Under the pieces are notes generated by a model that saw only the letters and a program-made list of their open reading frames with translations, was not told the origin of the DNA and did no database searches. Of a DNA stretch of 64,000 bases, positions 18,760-27,022 are shown piece by piece. The position numbers were made by a program, and so were the translations under genes. The DNA comes from Flavonifractor sp. An10 (GTDB lineage Bacteria; Bacillota; Clostridia; Oscillospirales; Oscillospiraceae), in the NCBI RefSeq assembly GCF_002161215.1, contig NZ_NFMB01000004.1:310001-374000 (forward strand). The letters are read 5' to 3'. The stretch's first letter is position 1; each line of letters opens with the position of its first letter.

Positions 18760-20757
18760 ATGGTAATAAGCATGTTGATGAATAATCAGGATAGAAAACT
18801 TACAATAAGCCGCTGGATATTTATAGTAGCATATTTCTTTATGATTATATTATGCGCCTGGCAAAGTGACGATGCTTATCATGGCTATACGATGTCGAAA
18901 CATCTCGCAGATGGATATGGACTAGTATACAACATTGGAGAGCGAGTCAATGCAAGTACATGCCCGCTGTATACAATATTGATTGCTATAGCATACAAAA
19001 TAACAGGGGAAATGTATTTCACTTCATTGGCTGTAGGAATCGGGTTGTCCATTACGGCAGTTGCCTTAATTTTTTGGAAATTATGTACAACCTATTGGCA
19101 TGTAATTCTTACATTTATTCTTTTATGCAGCCTATCCTTTGTCAGCTTTACAACATCTGGCCTTGAAAATAGTCTGCTCTATTTGCTCTGCACGTTATTT
19201 GTAATAGTAGTATTTTCTGAGGATTATTCACCTAAAAAACTCTTTATACTTGCGCTATTAAGCGGTTTGGTTGCTATGACACGCATGGATAATGTGTTGA
19301 TCTATCTTCCGATTCTGATATGGGTGTTTTTCATTCATAAAAGGAGTGTTTCTCTTCTAAAATCTACATTAATTGGATTTGCTGGAGTCTTGCCGTTTAT
19401 ACTATGGGAGCTGTTTTCCCTCTTCTATTACGGATTTCTCTTTCCGAATACTGTTTATGCAAAACTTGGCACTGGGATTTCGCTGGGACGGTACATCAAA
19501 AAGGGGATCGACTACTTTTTAGTAACTGGCGCTTATGATTTAGCAGTTGTCGTGATTCCTATTTTGGCGGTCATAGCAGTGTTTTTTATTAAGAATATAA
19601 GGTATAGATTATTGGCGGGCGGAGTCTTCCTTTATATGCTCTATATACTGCGGATTGGTGGAGATTTTATGGTCGGACGCCATTTTACAGTTATTTTCTT
19701 ATTGAGCATATGTATTTTATTGAAATGTCATAGTGAAATCGCCTTGAAAAATGCGCAGGTATTGGAAGGAAAAGGAAAAATTGTATCTTCGGCTGTGTGC
19801 ATATGTGTGGTAATGTACTCCTTTACAGCAGGGCATCTCGTAACAAAGGATTTTTTATATTTTGGGAAATATAATTCAGCAATGGGCATAGCTGATGAAC
19901 GAGCATTTTATTATCCCAATACTGGGCTATCGAATAATATTATATCACTAGTAGTTACTGGGAATTTGTCTGTTCCTAATACATGGTCTTTTGAAGAAAT
20001 TAATGGTTTGAGATCACAAAATATTACAAAAGCAATTGTGAGCTGGGCTCCCGGTATCCTAGTCTACTATAACTCGGATATGTATTTGGGGGATCCATAT
20101 GCCTTGGGAGATCCCTTATTAGCTAGGCTTCCTGCACTCCCTACTTATGGTGATAACTGGAGGGTCGGCCATACACCCAGAAACGTGCCTAAAGGTTATG
20201 CAGAGTCTGTACAGAATGATACAAATGAAATTATAGACCCGAACATAAGGCAATACTACGAAATTATTAAGCTAATTACGCGGGGAGATCTCTTTGATAT
20301 AGAGAGACTAAAGGCAATCGTAGACATCAATCTGGGGAAATACAATTATTTGTTGGAGGTAGATGAAAACACAAAGCATTTTTATGATACAGGGATATCC
20401 GTTGCCAATGGCCGTTTTGAGGCTGATGGCACTTATGTGACCGATGGCACAGAAGGCTTTGCGACCTGGGGGCCGTACACAGCGGTGCCTGAGGGGACCT
20501 ATCAATTTACGTTAAATTATGAAGTGATGAGCAATCCAAATGAGCTGCAACAGGTGGGAGAATTTGACGTAGCAGTAGACGCCCAGAGAATAGCGGTTGT
20601 CCCGCTCACCCCAGGCGAGCAGTCGGTTACTCTGGAGGTAGATTTTGATGGGTACGCATCGACCAGCCAATTGGAATATCGGACCTATGTATTCAATGGA
20701 GTCCAATTAAAGTTAAAGTCTATTGAAATTCAAATGGTAAATACAGATGAGAATTAA
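18760..20757 (+). CDS. GT-C-like polytopic membrane protein with C-terminal beta domain, copy 2
   Basis: 665-aa paralogue in layout. The N-terminal loop 'WQSDDAYHGYTMSKHLADGY' contains the paired acidic residues expected at the catalytic outer loop of GT-C enzymes, followed by 'YNIGERVNASTCPLYTILIA' and about ten membrane segments. The membrane domains of the two proteins differ, while the last ~96 codons are almost the same as in copy 1. Alternative starts are ATG 18772 and 18778. It is transcribed together with copy 1 (4-base gap). The resemblance to arabinofuranosyl- and mannosyl-transferases of the GT-C fold is by topology and motif, not by alignment. Confidence 0.72.
   Translation: MVISMLMNNQDRKLTISRWIFIVAYFFMIILCAWQSDDAYHGYTMSKHLADGYGLVYNIGERVNASTCPLYTILIAIAYKITGEMYFTSLAVGIGLSITAVALIFWKLCTTYWHVILTFILLCSLSFVSFTTSGLENSLLYLLCTLFVIVVFSEDYSPKKLFILALLSGLVAMTRMDNVLIYLPILIWVFFIHKRSVSLLKSTLIGFAGVLPFILWELFSLFYYGFLFPNTVYAKLGTGISLGRYIKKGIDYFLVTGAYDLAVVVIPILAVIAVFFIKNIRYRLLAGGVFLYMLYILRIGGDFMVGRHFTVIFLLSICILLKCHSEIALKNAQVLEGKGKIVSSAVCICVVMYSFTAGHLVTKDFLYFGKYNSAMGIADERAFYYPNTGLSNNIISLVVTGNLSVPNTWSFEEINGLRSQNITKAIVSWAPGILVYYNSDMYLGDPYALGDPLLARLPALPTYGDNWRVGHTPRNVPKGYAESVQNDTNEIIDPNIRQYYEIIKLITRGDLFDIERLKAIVDINLGKYNYLLEVDENTKHFYDTGISVANGRFEADGTYVTDGTEGFATWGPYTAVPEGTYQFTLNYEVMSNPNELQQVGEFDVAVDAQRIAVVPLTPGEQSVTLEVDFDGYASTSQLEYRTYVFNGVQLKLKSIEIQMVNTDEN
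20444..20731 (+). repeat. Coding direct repeat, copy 2 (shared C-terminal domain)
   Basis: Second copy of the 288-bp module at 18451-18738, in the same orientation and same frame at the 3' end of the second GT-C-like gene. Differences are scattered single bases. Confidence 0.85.
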
Positions 20758-20773
20758 GTGAGGGGGCTTAATA

Positions 20774-21139
20774 ATGATTAAAACACTTCAAGTAGATTTT
20801 CAACACCAGGATGCGCGTGGCCAGCTGATTCAGCTGATCCATCAGGGGTATGAGCAGATCAATGTCCTGGAATCCAAGGCAGGTGTATTTCGCGGCGGCC
20901 ATTACCACAAAATATCCACGGAGGCTTTTTACGTGGTAACAGGCTCGGTGGAGGTACATGCCACGCGGGATAAAGAAGAGGAGAAAAAGACCTTCCATGC
21001 CGGAGACTTCTTTGCTATCGAACCATACGTTGTACATAGCTTTAAGTTTCCAGAGGATTGCATTATGGTACAAATGTACAGCATTTGTGTACAGGGCAGC
21101 GATGGGACAATGGACATCTACAGTGAAGGAGATAAATAG
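20774..21139 (+). CDS. Cupin, WxcM/FdtA-like sugar isomerase or binding protein
   Basis: 121-aa single-domain cupin. 'GVFRGGHYHKISTEAFYVVT' and 'GSVEVHA' cover the first cupin motif with the histidine pair, and 'FHAGDFFAIEPYVVHSFKF' covers the second. Small cupins of this type in capsule loci include keto-sugar isomerases acting on nucleotide-linked 4-keto-6-deoxy sugars, or phosphosugar-binding domains. Next to an SDR gene (6 bases apart) it probably acts in the same sugar branch. The reaction cannot be fixed from sequence. Confidence 0.65.
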   Translation: MIKTLQVDFQHQDARGQLIQLIHQGYEQINVLESKAGVFRGGHYHKISTEAFYVVTGSVEVHATRDKEEEKKTFHAGDFFAIEPYVVHSFKFPEDCIMVQMYSICVQGSDGTMDIYSEGDK

Positions 21140-21144
21140 TCATC

Positions 21145-22071
21145 ATGGATAAAACGAGCAGAATATGTATTGTTGGTGATAAAGGTGCATTGGGAAGCGC
21201 GATTAAGAGCCAACTGTTACAGGAAGGGTTCTCCAATATATTGTCCTGTGATTTGCCAGAGGTTGACTGTACTTCGCAGCAGGCAGTAAAACAATACTTT
21301 GAAGCGAACAGGCCGCAGTATGTGTTTTTCCTGGCGGCGATTTCAGCGGGAATCGAGTATAAGAAGAAGTATCCTGTGGAGATCCTGCTGAAGAACTTGC
21401 AGATGGAGACCAACATTCTCTCTTGCAGCCATGAGTATGGCTGCAAGAGACTGCTGAATGTTTGCAGCGCGCTGCTCTATCCCAGTGCGTCTCCTATGCC
21501 GTTGAAAGAGGAATATGCGACGCTGACAAACCTGAATGAGATCGATACGCCCTATTCCCTGGCAAAGGCAGCAGGATTCCAACTGTGCAAGTACTATCAG
21601 CAACAGTACGGAGATGACTTTTTTACCGTAGTTCCCTGTAATTTCTTTGGGGAATATGCGGCCTTTGATGGAGATAAGGCGGGGGTTGTCCCGTCTCTGA
21701 TCAGAAGGATCTCGGAGGCGAAAGAACAAAATCAGCCAGAAGTTGTTGTTTGGGGGACAGGCAATGCCTGCAGAGAATTTCTGAACAGCAAAGACGTTGC
21801 CAGCGCCTGCATTTTCCTAATGAAAGCGCCTCAGACAATTCCCTTGATCAATATCGGCCGTGGGCACGAATATACCATACGAGAGACGGCAGAAACCATC
21901 CGAAGGGTAATCGGCTATACGGGAGAGCTGGTTTTTGATCCGGAAAAACCAGAAGGCAGGCTTCACATGCAGTTAGATACCACGGCGTTATTCGGTTTAG
22001 GCTGGAAGCCCACAATGAATTTGGAAGAGAGCATTCGGGACGCCTATACCTGGTATGTTGCGCAACGATAG
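21145..22071 (+). CDS. NAD-dependent epimerase/reductase, GDP-L-fucose-synthase-like
   Basis: 308-aa extended SDR. 'ICIVGDKGALGSAIKSQLL' is the nucleotide-binding turn, 'LLNVCSALLYPSASPMPLKE' holds the catalytic serine, and 'DTPYSLAKAAGFQLCKYY' holds YxxxK. 'EVVVWGTGNACREFLNSKDV' closely resembles the GDP-L-fucose synthase sequence 'P-VVWGTG-P-REFLHV-D'. GDP-fucose synthase acts on the same keto product made by gmd upstream, so this enzyme could open a second branch from it. The usual histidine region differs ('CNFFGEYAAF'), so the exact product is open. It lies between the cupin and the flavoprotein genes. Confidence 0.7.
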   Translation: MDKTSRICIVGDKGALGSAIKSQLLQEGFSNILSCDLPEVDCTSQQAVKQYFEANRPQYVFFLAAISAGIEYKKKYPVEILLKNLQMETNILSCSHEYGCKRLLNVCSALLYPSASPMPLKEEYATLTNLNEIDTPYSLAKAAGFQLCKYYQQQYGDDFFTVVPCNFFGEYAAFDGDKAGVVPSLIRRISEAKEQNQPEVVVWGTGNACREFLNSKDVASACIFLMKAPQTIPLINIGRGHEYTIRETAETIRRVIGYTGELVFDPEKPEGRLHMQLDTTALFGLGWKPTMNLEESIRDAYTWYVAQR

Positions 22072-22082
22072 GGAGAGTTGAC

Positions 22083-23297
22083 ATGAAACGATGCAAATAT
22101 TTGATTTTGGGGGCAGGGCCCGCAGGACTCACGGCGGCTAACATGCTGCTGGACAAAGGGATCGAGGATATTGTCCTGTTAGAAAAAGAGGCGGTAGCGG
22201 GCGGCCTGTGCAGAACGGAATATGTCAATGGCCAGCCGGTCGATTTTGGCGGGGGACATATCCTAGATACAAGAAGCAGAAAAGTAGATGACTTTGTATT
22301 CCGCTTCCTGCCTGAAACAGAGTGGAATGCTTTTACTCGGGATTCTCAAATTTATTTTAAGGGGAGACTGATGGGAAGCCCCTTTGAGGCACATATTTGG
22401 CAACTCCCGGTGGAGTGGCAGGTGGAATATCTCAAGGCAATTGCGGTTGCAGGCTGTAATTTGGGCACAGAGAAGCCAGAAAAATTTGTGGACTGGATCG
22501 TTTGGAAGCTGGGGAGTAAAATAGCGGAGGACTATATGCTACCCTATAACCGGAAAATGTTCTCTAAAAACCTGAACTCCTTAGGGACTTATTGGCTGGA
22601 AAAGCTGCCAAATGTCTCGTTTGAAGAGACGTTGATGAGCTGCATAGAGCATAAATTTTACGGCAGTCAGCCATGTCACTCCAATTTTTATTATCCCCAA
22701 AAGGAAGGATTTGGAGACCTGTTTATACGCATGTCTCAAAGATTGGGAGAGCGTTTTTACGCTAATGAGACAGTACACAAAATCGATTTTACTAACAATT
22801 CTGTTAATGACACGTTTAGCGGTGAGACGATCCTGGTGTGCATGCCGTGGACCGACATTCAAGAATTTGTGGGGATGCCGGATAGTATTGTGGACGGCAT
22901 CAAGCGGCTGAAATATAGTTCGGTTCAAATCGACTACTACGCAAAATCCCTGCCCTATGAAACAACAGCGCAGTGGATTTACTACCCCAGCGAGGAGTAC
23001 AGCTTCCATCGCATTATGGCTATGGAAAACTTTGCGCTGGGCTCTCACGGTTACTGGACTGAAACCAACGGTGAACGCGTGAGTATTAACAAGGAGCGCA
23101 GCGATTTCCACTACCTCAATCAGTATGCATATCCGCATAACACATTGGATAAGCCTGAAATTATGGAAAGATTGCTGGATTGGACCGGAAAGCATAAAGT
23201 TTACGGCTTGGGGCGCTGGGGAGAATGGCAGCACTTTAACGCTGATGTTGTAATCGAACGTGCTATGGACCTCGTGGACCGCCTAAGTGCGCAATAG
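22083..23297 (+). CDS. FAD-dependent UDP-galactopyranose-mutase / amine-oxidase-like protein
   Basis: 404-aa flavoprotein. The N-terminal Rossmann motif 'YLILGAGPAGLTAANMLLDK' with the acidic end 'VLLEKEAVAGGLCRTEYVNG' and 'QPVDFGGGHILDTRS' is typical of protoporphyrinogen-oxidase/UDP-galactopyranose-mutase-type enzymes. A C-terminal 'VYGLGRWGEWQHFNADVVIE' closes the FAD site. In polysaccharide loci such enzymes make furanose forms of nucleotide sugars. Here the sugar is unknown. The gene lies 11 bases after the epimerase and 8 before the GT2, and is probably co-transcribed. Confidence 0.72.
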   Translation: MKRCKYLILGAGPAGLTAANMLLDKGIEDIVLLEKEAVAGGLCRTEYVNGQPVDFGGGHILDTRSRKVDDFVFRFLPETEWNAFTRDSQIYFKGRLMGSPFEAHIWQLPVEWQVEYLKAIAVAGCNLGTEKPEKFVDWIVWKLGSKIAEDYMLPYNRKMFSKNLNSLGTYWLEKLPNVSFEETLMSCIEHKFYGSQPCHSNFYYPQKEGFGDLFIRMSQRLGERFYANETVHKIDFTNNSVNDTFSGETILVCMPWTDIQEFVGMPDSIVDGIKRLKYSSVQIDYYAKSLPYETTAQWIYYPSEEYSFHRIMAMENFALGSHGYWTETNGERVSINKERSDFHYLNQYAYPHNTLDKPEIMERLLDWTGKHKVYGLGRWGEWQHFNADVVIERAMDLVDRLSAQ

Positions 23298-23305
23298 GAG
23301 CAGCT

Positions 23306-24070
23306 ATGAAAGAATCAACGACAGACTTCCAGTCGGCAACGATTATTCTTCCGGCAATGAATGAAACGTTTTCATTCGAGCAGACAGTAGATGTTATTGT
23401 AGAAGAGTGTGACCGGGCAGATATATGTGAATTCATTGCTGTAGTCTGTGATCGAACTACAAAAGAATGTCTTTCGTCTATTGAAAAATCAAAGAAAAAA
23501 TGCCAGGAGCTGGGGTACGAGTTTACGGTTCTGTGGCAGACACGTCCCTTCGCTGGGGGTGCCATTCAAGATGCCATTGATATTGCGAAAGGCTCTCACT
23601 TAGTCATGATGTCTACTGATTTGGAGACAGACCCCCATGTGGTTGCGAATTTGATCGCCGTGGAAAAACAATATCCAGAGGATATTACTACCGCCTCAAG
23701 ATGGCTGAGTAAGGGGAATTTTACGGGCTACGATAAGAAGAAAGAGATTCTCAATTACTGGTTTCAAAAAATATTTTCCCTATATTACGGAGTGAATTTA
23801 ACAGACATGACATACGCATTTCGGATCTTCCCTACAAAGCTTATGCAGAAAATTGCCTGGGAAGAACTCAAGCACCCGTTTTATTTGGAAACGGCATTAA
23901 AACCGGTGCGTCTGGGAATAAAATTCCATGAGATTCCTGCGAAATGGGTGGCCCGGCAAGAAGGAGAGTCCCAAAATACATTCCTTCAAACCTTTGCATA
24001 TATTAAACCGGCGTTAAAATTTCGCTTATATAGTAAGAAAAAAATTGTAAAAGAGAACGAAGATGTATGA
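23306..24070 (+). CDS. GT2 glycosyltransferase, polyprenyl-phosphate sugar synthase type
   Basis: 254-aa GT-A protein of family 2. 'SATIILPAMNETFSFEQTVD' is the nucleotide-binding strand, 'HLVMMSTDLETDPHVV' supplies the DxD-like metal site and 'DMTYAFRIFPTKLMQKI' matches the dolichol-phosphate mannose synthase family ('TSGFR...'). It has no membrane segment, and the next gene overlaps it and encodes GtrA. Together this is the usual pair that makes and flips a polyprenyl-phosphate-linked sugar for outer-face GT-C enzymes, two candidates for which are encoded at 16740 and 18760. Confidence 0.82.
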   Translation: MKESTTDFQSATIILPAMNETFSFEQTVDVIVEECDRADICEFIAVVCDRTTKECLSSIEKSKKKCQELGYEFTVLWQTRPFAGGAIQDAIDIAKGSHLVMMSTDLETDPHVVANLIAVEKQYPEDITTASRWLSKGNFTGYDKKKEILNYWFQKIFSLYYGVNLTDMTYAFRIFPTKLMQKIAWEELKHPFYLETALKPVRLGIKFHEIPAKWVARQEGESQNTFLQTFAYIKPALKFRLYSKKKIVKENEDV

Positions 24071-24480
24071 ATTTTGATAAGATAAAGCATCTCATTTACC
24101 GATATCGAGATGTCATCTCCTATGGTTTTTTTGGCGCATGTTCTACACTACTGAATATTGCTGCGTATTATGTCTTGGCATATCAGTTCCATTTCGGTAC
24201 CATTATCAGCACGATCTTCGCATGGGTATTCGCGGTATTGTTTGCTTATGTGGTAAACCGCCTTTTTGTGTTTCAAAGTCAGGTACGGGATGCAAAGGGC
24301 GTGATTCGTGAATTCTACATGTTTATGGGCTGTAGGCTTGGCTCAGAACTTTTGGATATCGCGGCCATGTACTTCTTTGTAGACTGTATGCATTACAATG
24401 ATATGATTATTAAAACAGCCGCCAACGTTATGGTCATTATCGTCAATTATATTGCCAGCAAGTTTTTCATATTCAAGTAA
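24067..24480 (+). CDS. gtrA: GtrA-family membrane protein
   Basis: 137-aa protein with four membrane helices. 'VISYGFFGACSTLLNIAAYY' at the N-terminus and 'ANVMVIIVNYIASKFFIFK' at the C-terminus are the classic GtrA pattern. It is thought to flip polyprenyl-phosphate sugars to the outer face. It overlaps the GT2 stop by 4 bases, so production of the two is coupled. Confidence 0.88.
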   Translation: MNFDKIKHLIYRYRDVISYGFFGACSTLLNIAAYYVLAYQFHFGTIISTIFAWVFAVLFAYVVNRLFVFQSQVRDAKGVIREFYMFMGCRLGSELLDIAAMYFFVDCMHYNDMIIKTAANVMVIIVNYIASKFFIFK

Positions 24481-24560
24481 GGAAACTGCTTGCGAACATT
24501 ATCTTTTTTTACATAATATGAGTGGAAAGGCGTTGGCCGTTAAGATGCGGTGACCATCTG

Positions 24561-24717
24561 CTTGGTGAGGATGGCATTCTGGACACGATTCATTGGTATC
24601 AAACCCATCAAGCATGGATGAATCGTATCTGGCACTTATCAAGATTACTACGCAAAAATGTATAAGGCTGCGAAAGATTATGTTCGCAAATACCAAGTTC
24701 CGAATAGCAATCAATAA
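24561..24717 (+). pseudogene. rmlB (dTDP-glucose 4,6-dehydratase) C-terminal remnant
   Basis: Two + strand frames read 'EDGILDTIHWYQTHQAWMNR' and then, after a frame change near 24625, 'SGTYQDYYAKMYKAAKDYVR'. This matches the usual end of RmlB (a '...GL..T..WYL.H..W', then 'SGDYQ.YYEKMY' pattern). Nothing else of the gene is left. It suggests that dTDP-sugar genes once followed gtrA and were deleted. Confidence 0.55.
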
Positions 24718-24738
24718 TGCAGAAGGGTAAATTATCAC

Positions 24739-25665
24739 ATGAGAGATAGAAACTTAGGCGTGCTGTACCGAATGATTCAGGTATTGCAAGGCGTCATCAT
24801 TGGCATAGGAGCGGTGCTGCCCGGAATCTCGGGCGGCGTTCTCTGCGTGGTGTTCGGCATCTATAAACCAGTGATGGAACTGCTCAGTAACCCGTTGCGC
24901 AATTTTAAAACACATGTTCCGCAGTTAATGCCAGTCATCGTCGGTGTTGGCGTCGGCTTTTTGGGCGTGTCCAAAATTCTAAGCTTTTTCCTGGAGACAT
25001 ATCCAGATCCGTCTGTCTGCTTGTTTATCGGTCTGATTGTTGGTATGCTTCCATCCCTGTTTCAAACGGCGAAGAAGCGGGGACAGCCAAAAGGTTGTTG
25101 GATTGCACTGTCGATTGCCTTTATCGTGATTATCACGCTGCTTGCGTTACTTAGTCTGTTCTCCGTTCATATTGTGTCGAATCTCGGCTGGTATATGTTT
25201 TGTGGGGTTTGCGTGGCGCTGAGCGTTATCGTACCGGGGATGAGTTTTTCTACTCTATTGATGCCGCTGGGACTATATACTCCGTTTATCGACGGCTTAG
25301 GGAGCCTCGATTTCACTGTACTGGTTCCAGCTGGAATTGGCGCAATCGTCACTATGATCTGTTTAGCCAAAGCAGTGGATGCGTTATTTAACCGTTTCTA
25401 TCCGTATGCCTTTCATGCAGTGATCGGTGTTGTGGTTGCCGCAACCATCGTGATTGTCCCCTTTGATAGTTTTATTCACTCAATCAGCGCATTATTGATA
25501 AATATTTTCTGTGTTATTATTGGTAGCGTCATCGCTTTAGCACTAAATAAATTTAACCAGAGTATTTCCCGCAAGAAATGTTGTAGGCAGACTTGGGGGG
25601 TGGACGAAAAGTTGGACCTGGAAGAGGTAGGAGGAGCGGCATCAACGTCGGAACAAAAGGGCTAG
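24739..25665 (+). CDS. DUF368 membrane protein, PopT-type undecaprenyl-phosphate translocase
   Basis: 308-aa protein with about eight to nine membrane helices and the two inverted signature loops of DUF368: 'GIGAVLPGISGGVLCVVFGI' near residue 25 and 'VALSVIVPGMSFSTLLMPLG' near residue 165. DUF368 proteins are known C55-phosphate translocases that return the carrier lipid to the inner face. Placed at the end of a polysaccharide locus, it would recycle the carrier used by the ABC exporter and GT-C branch. The stop codon is formed at the left edge of an IS: the original TAA became TAG, leaving the protein length unchanged. Confidence 0.85.
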   Translation: MRDRNLGVLYRMIQVLQGVIIGIGAVLPGISGGVLCVVFGIYKPVMELLSNPLRNFKTHVPQLMPVIVGVGVGFLGVSKILSFFLETYPDPSVCLFIGLIVGMLPSLFQTAKKRGQPKGCWIALSIAFIVIITLLALLSLFSVHIVSNLGWYMFCGVCVALSVIVPGMSFSTLLMPLGLYTPFIDGLGSLDFTVLVPAGIGAIVTMICLAKAVDALFNRFYPYAFHAVIGVVVAATIVIVPFDSFIHSISALLINIFCVIIGSVIALALNKFNQSISRKKCCRQTWGVDEKLDLEEVGGAASTSEQKG

Positions 25666-26511
25666 GCCTTGTTTGAAAAATTGTGAGACTTGTTCTAAAT
25701 CAACAAAATTGCAATGGCGGCAAGGTGGACGAAGGCCAGGAATGAGGCATCCAGCTTGTCGTATCTGGTAGCAATTCTGCGAAACCACTTGATTTTTTGG
25801 AAAAAACACTCAATCAGATGCCGCTCTTTGTACAGATACCAGTCTACCGGCCAGGGATTAGACACATTGCTTTGGGGCGGGATTACGTAATTCGCCCCAT
25901 GCTCTGAGATATATTCCCGAATGGATTGAGCACCATAAGCCCGGTCTGCCAGCACATTACTCCCGCTGAGTTCAACGTTTTCAAGCAGCTCCACGGCATG
26001 AACACAATCATTATCATTTCCGGCTGAGAGAAGAAACTCCACCGGGTTGCCAAGCCCGTCTACAATGGCATGGAGCTTTGTGTTCAGACCGCCTCTGGTA
26101 CGGCCAACGGCCTTATCCGCCGTTTTTTCCCCCGCCATTGGCGCTTTCGTGTACCTTGATGCAGGTGGAATCTATACTTAGATTTTCCATGTCCGCATCC
26201 TCAGACAGTGCATGAAATACAGTTTCCAGTGTGCCGTCATCCCGCCATTTGGCAAATCGGGCATACACGGACTGCCAGGGGCCGTAGGCCTCTGGCAATT
26301 CCCGCCACTGGGCGCCGCTTCGGGTAATCCAGAGCATCCCGTTCAGCATCGTCCGGTTATCCTTCCGAGGGCGGCCTCGTTTCCCTGTTTCTTCCGGCGG
26401 CAGAAGAGGTTTGACACGGTTCCATTGTTCCGTTGTTAATTCATAACGTTTCATACTTCTAGTTTCGCATATCTGCTTCTTTTGTGCAACTTTTATTTTT
26501 CAAACAAGGCC
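25665..26511 (-). mobile_element. 847-bp IS5-family (IS427-like) element, copy 1
   Basis: Ends are GGCCTTGTTTGAAAAA at the left and the complementary CAAACAAGGCC at the right, flanked by TA on each side (25663-25664 and 26512-26513). The full-length transposase lies on the - strand in two overlapping frames. A nearly identical 847-bp copy lies at 31413-32259. It sits exactly at the stop codon of the DUF368 gene. Confidence 0.92.
25695..26454 (-). CDS. IS5/IS427-type transposase in two frames
   Basis: The first frame (26454-26113, 113 aa) starts 'MKRYELTTEQWNRVKPLLPP' and carries the DUF4096-like N-terminal domain plus the first catalytic Asp ('NLSIDSTCIKVH'). The second (26138-25695, 147 aa) has 'VGRTRGGLNTKLHAIVDGLG', the second Asp in 'VLADRAYGAQSIREYI' and the Glu region 'RHLIECFFQKIKWFRRIATR'. 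The overlap contains a run of six A (GGGGGAAAAAAC). Going from frame one to frame two needs a +1 change (equivalent to -2), so slippage on the A run, by ribosome or polymerase, is the likely way to the fused enzyme. Confidence 0.88.
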
Positions 26512-26692
26512 TAAGCGGGGTACCAATGTCATTTGGAGCAATCCCACAAATATCAACAATATCGTGCACAAGCACGGCGGTAAAGAGTAACCATCAAATC
26601 CCCAGGCGAATAGATAACTATGAGACAATAGTAGTGGAACGAACCGGAAAAAGCGGGAAGATCCGCTACTATTGCTATAGGGGGCAGGAAAC
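26512..26692. other. Gap between IS elements, no gene seen
   Basis: About 180 bases without a recognisable gene or terminal repeat. It holds what followed the DUF368 gene before the IS arrived. Confidence 0.4.
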
Positions 26693-26783
26693 ATGACGTC
26701 AGCCGAATTAAAGCACGAGGCGCATTTACAGAGATGGTCAGCAACGATTCAGGGATGCAGAAGCAGCTGTCTGTCTGTGAAGG
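26693..26783 (+). pseudogene. IS66-family accessory protein (TnpA-like) N-terminal remnant
   Basis: From ATG 26693 the frame reads 'MTSAELKHEAHLQRWSATIQ' followed by 'GCRSSCLSVKG'. This is the standard beginning of the small IS66 OrfA/TnpA protein ('...LARWAA.I..CR.SGLSVR.WC...'). The similarity stops near 26780, so only about 30 codons are left. Confidence 0.65.
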
Positions 26784-26808
26784 GTAGTGTTGCATATTTC
26801 GCTCCAAG

Positions 26809-26909
26809 AAGTCCATCCGCACGGTGAAATAAGTCCACCGTCACGGGAAACCAAGTCCACCGTCATGGAGAAGAAGTCCACCCGGTCTCCGGTACCGGGG
26901 ACCGGGTGG
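26809..26909. repeat. Four 22-bp iterons followed by a 32-bp palindrome
   Basis: The motif AAGTCCAYCCG/AAGTCCACCGTCA occurs at 26809, 26831, 26853 and 26874, i.e. with a 21-22-bp period. It is followed at 26878-26909 by a palindrome centred on GGTACC with a single mismatched pair out of 16. This fits the repeated transposase-binding sites at the end of an IS21-type element, since an istB remnant follows, but a plasmid or other operator array is not excluded. Confidence 0.6.
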
Positions 26910-27022
26910 TGGTGAAGCAGATGTCCTAATGGCTTGAAGGAGCGTTTGGAGCCCCGCACTGAGACTATCCCCTATTTTGTGTAAACCTCTGATGTGGTGT
27001 AGATTAGAAGCACCACATTGGA

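Noticed and set aside
26113-26138. A_AAA_AAC as a classical -1 frameshift heptamer in the IS transposase
   Set aside because: The downstream frame is in the +1 phase, so simple -1 slippage would not reach it; described as slippage of unknown type instead.
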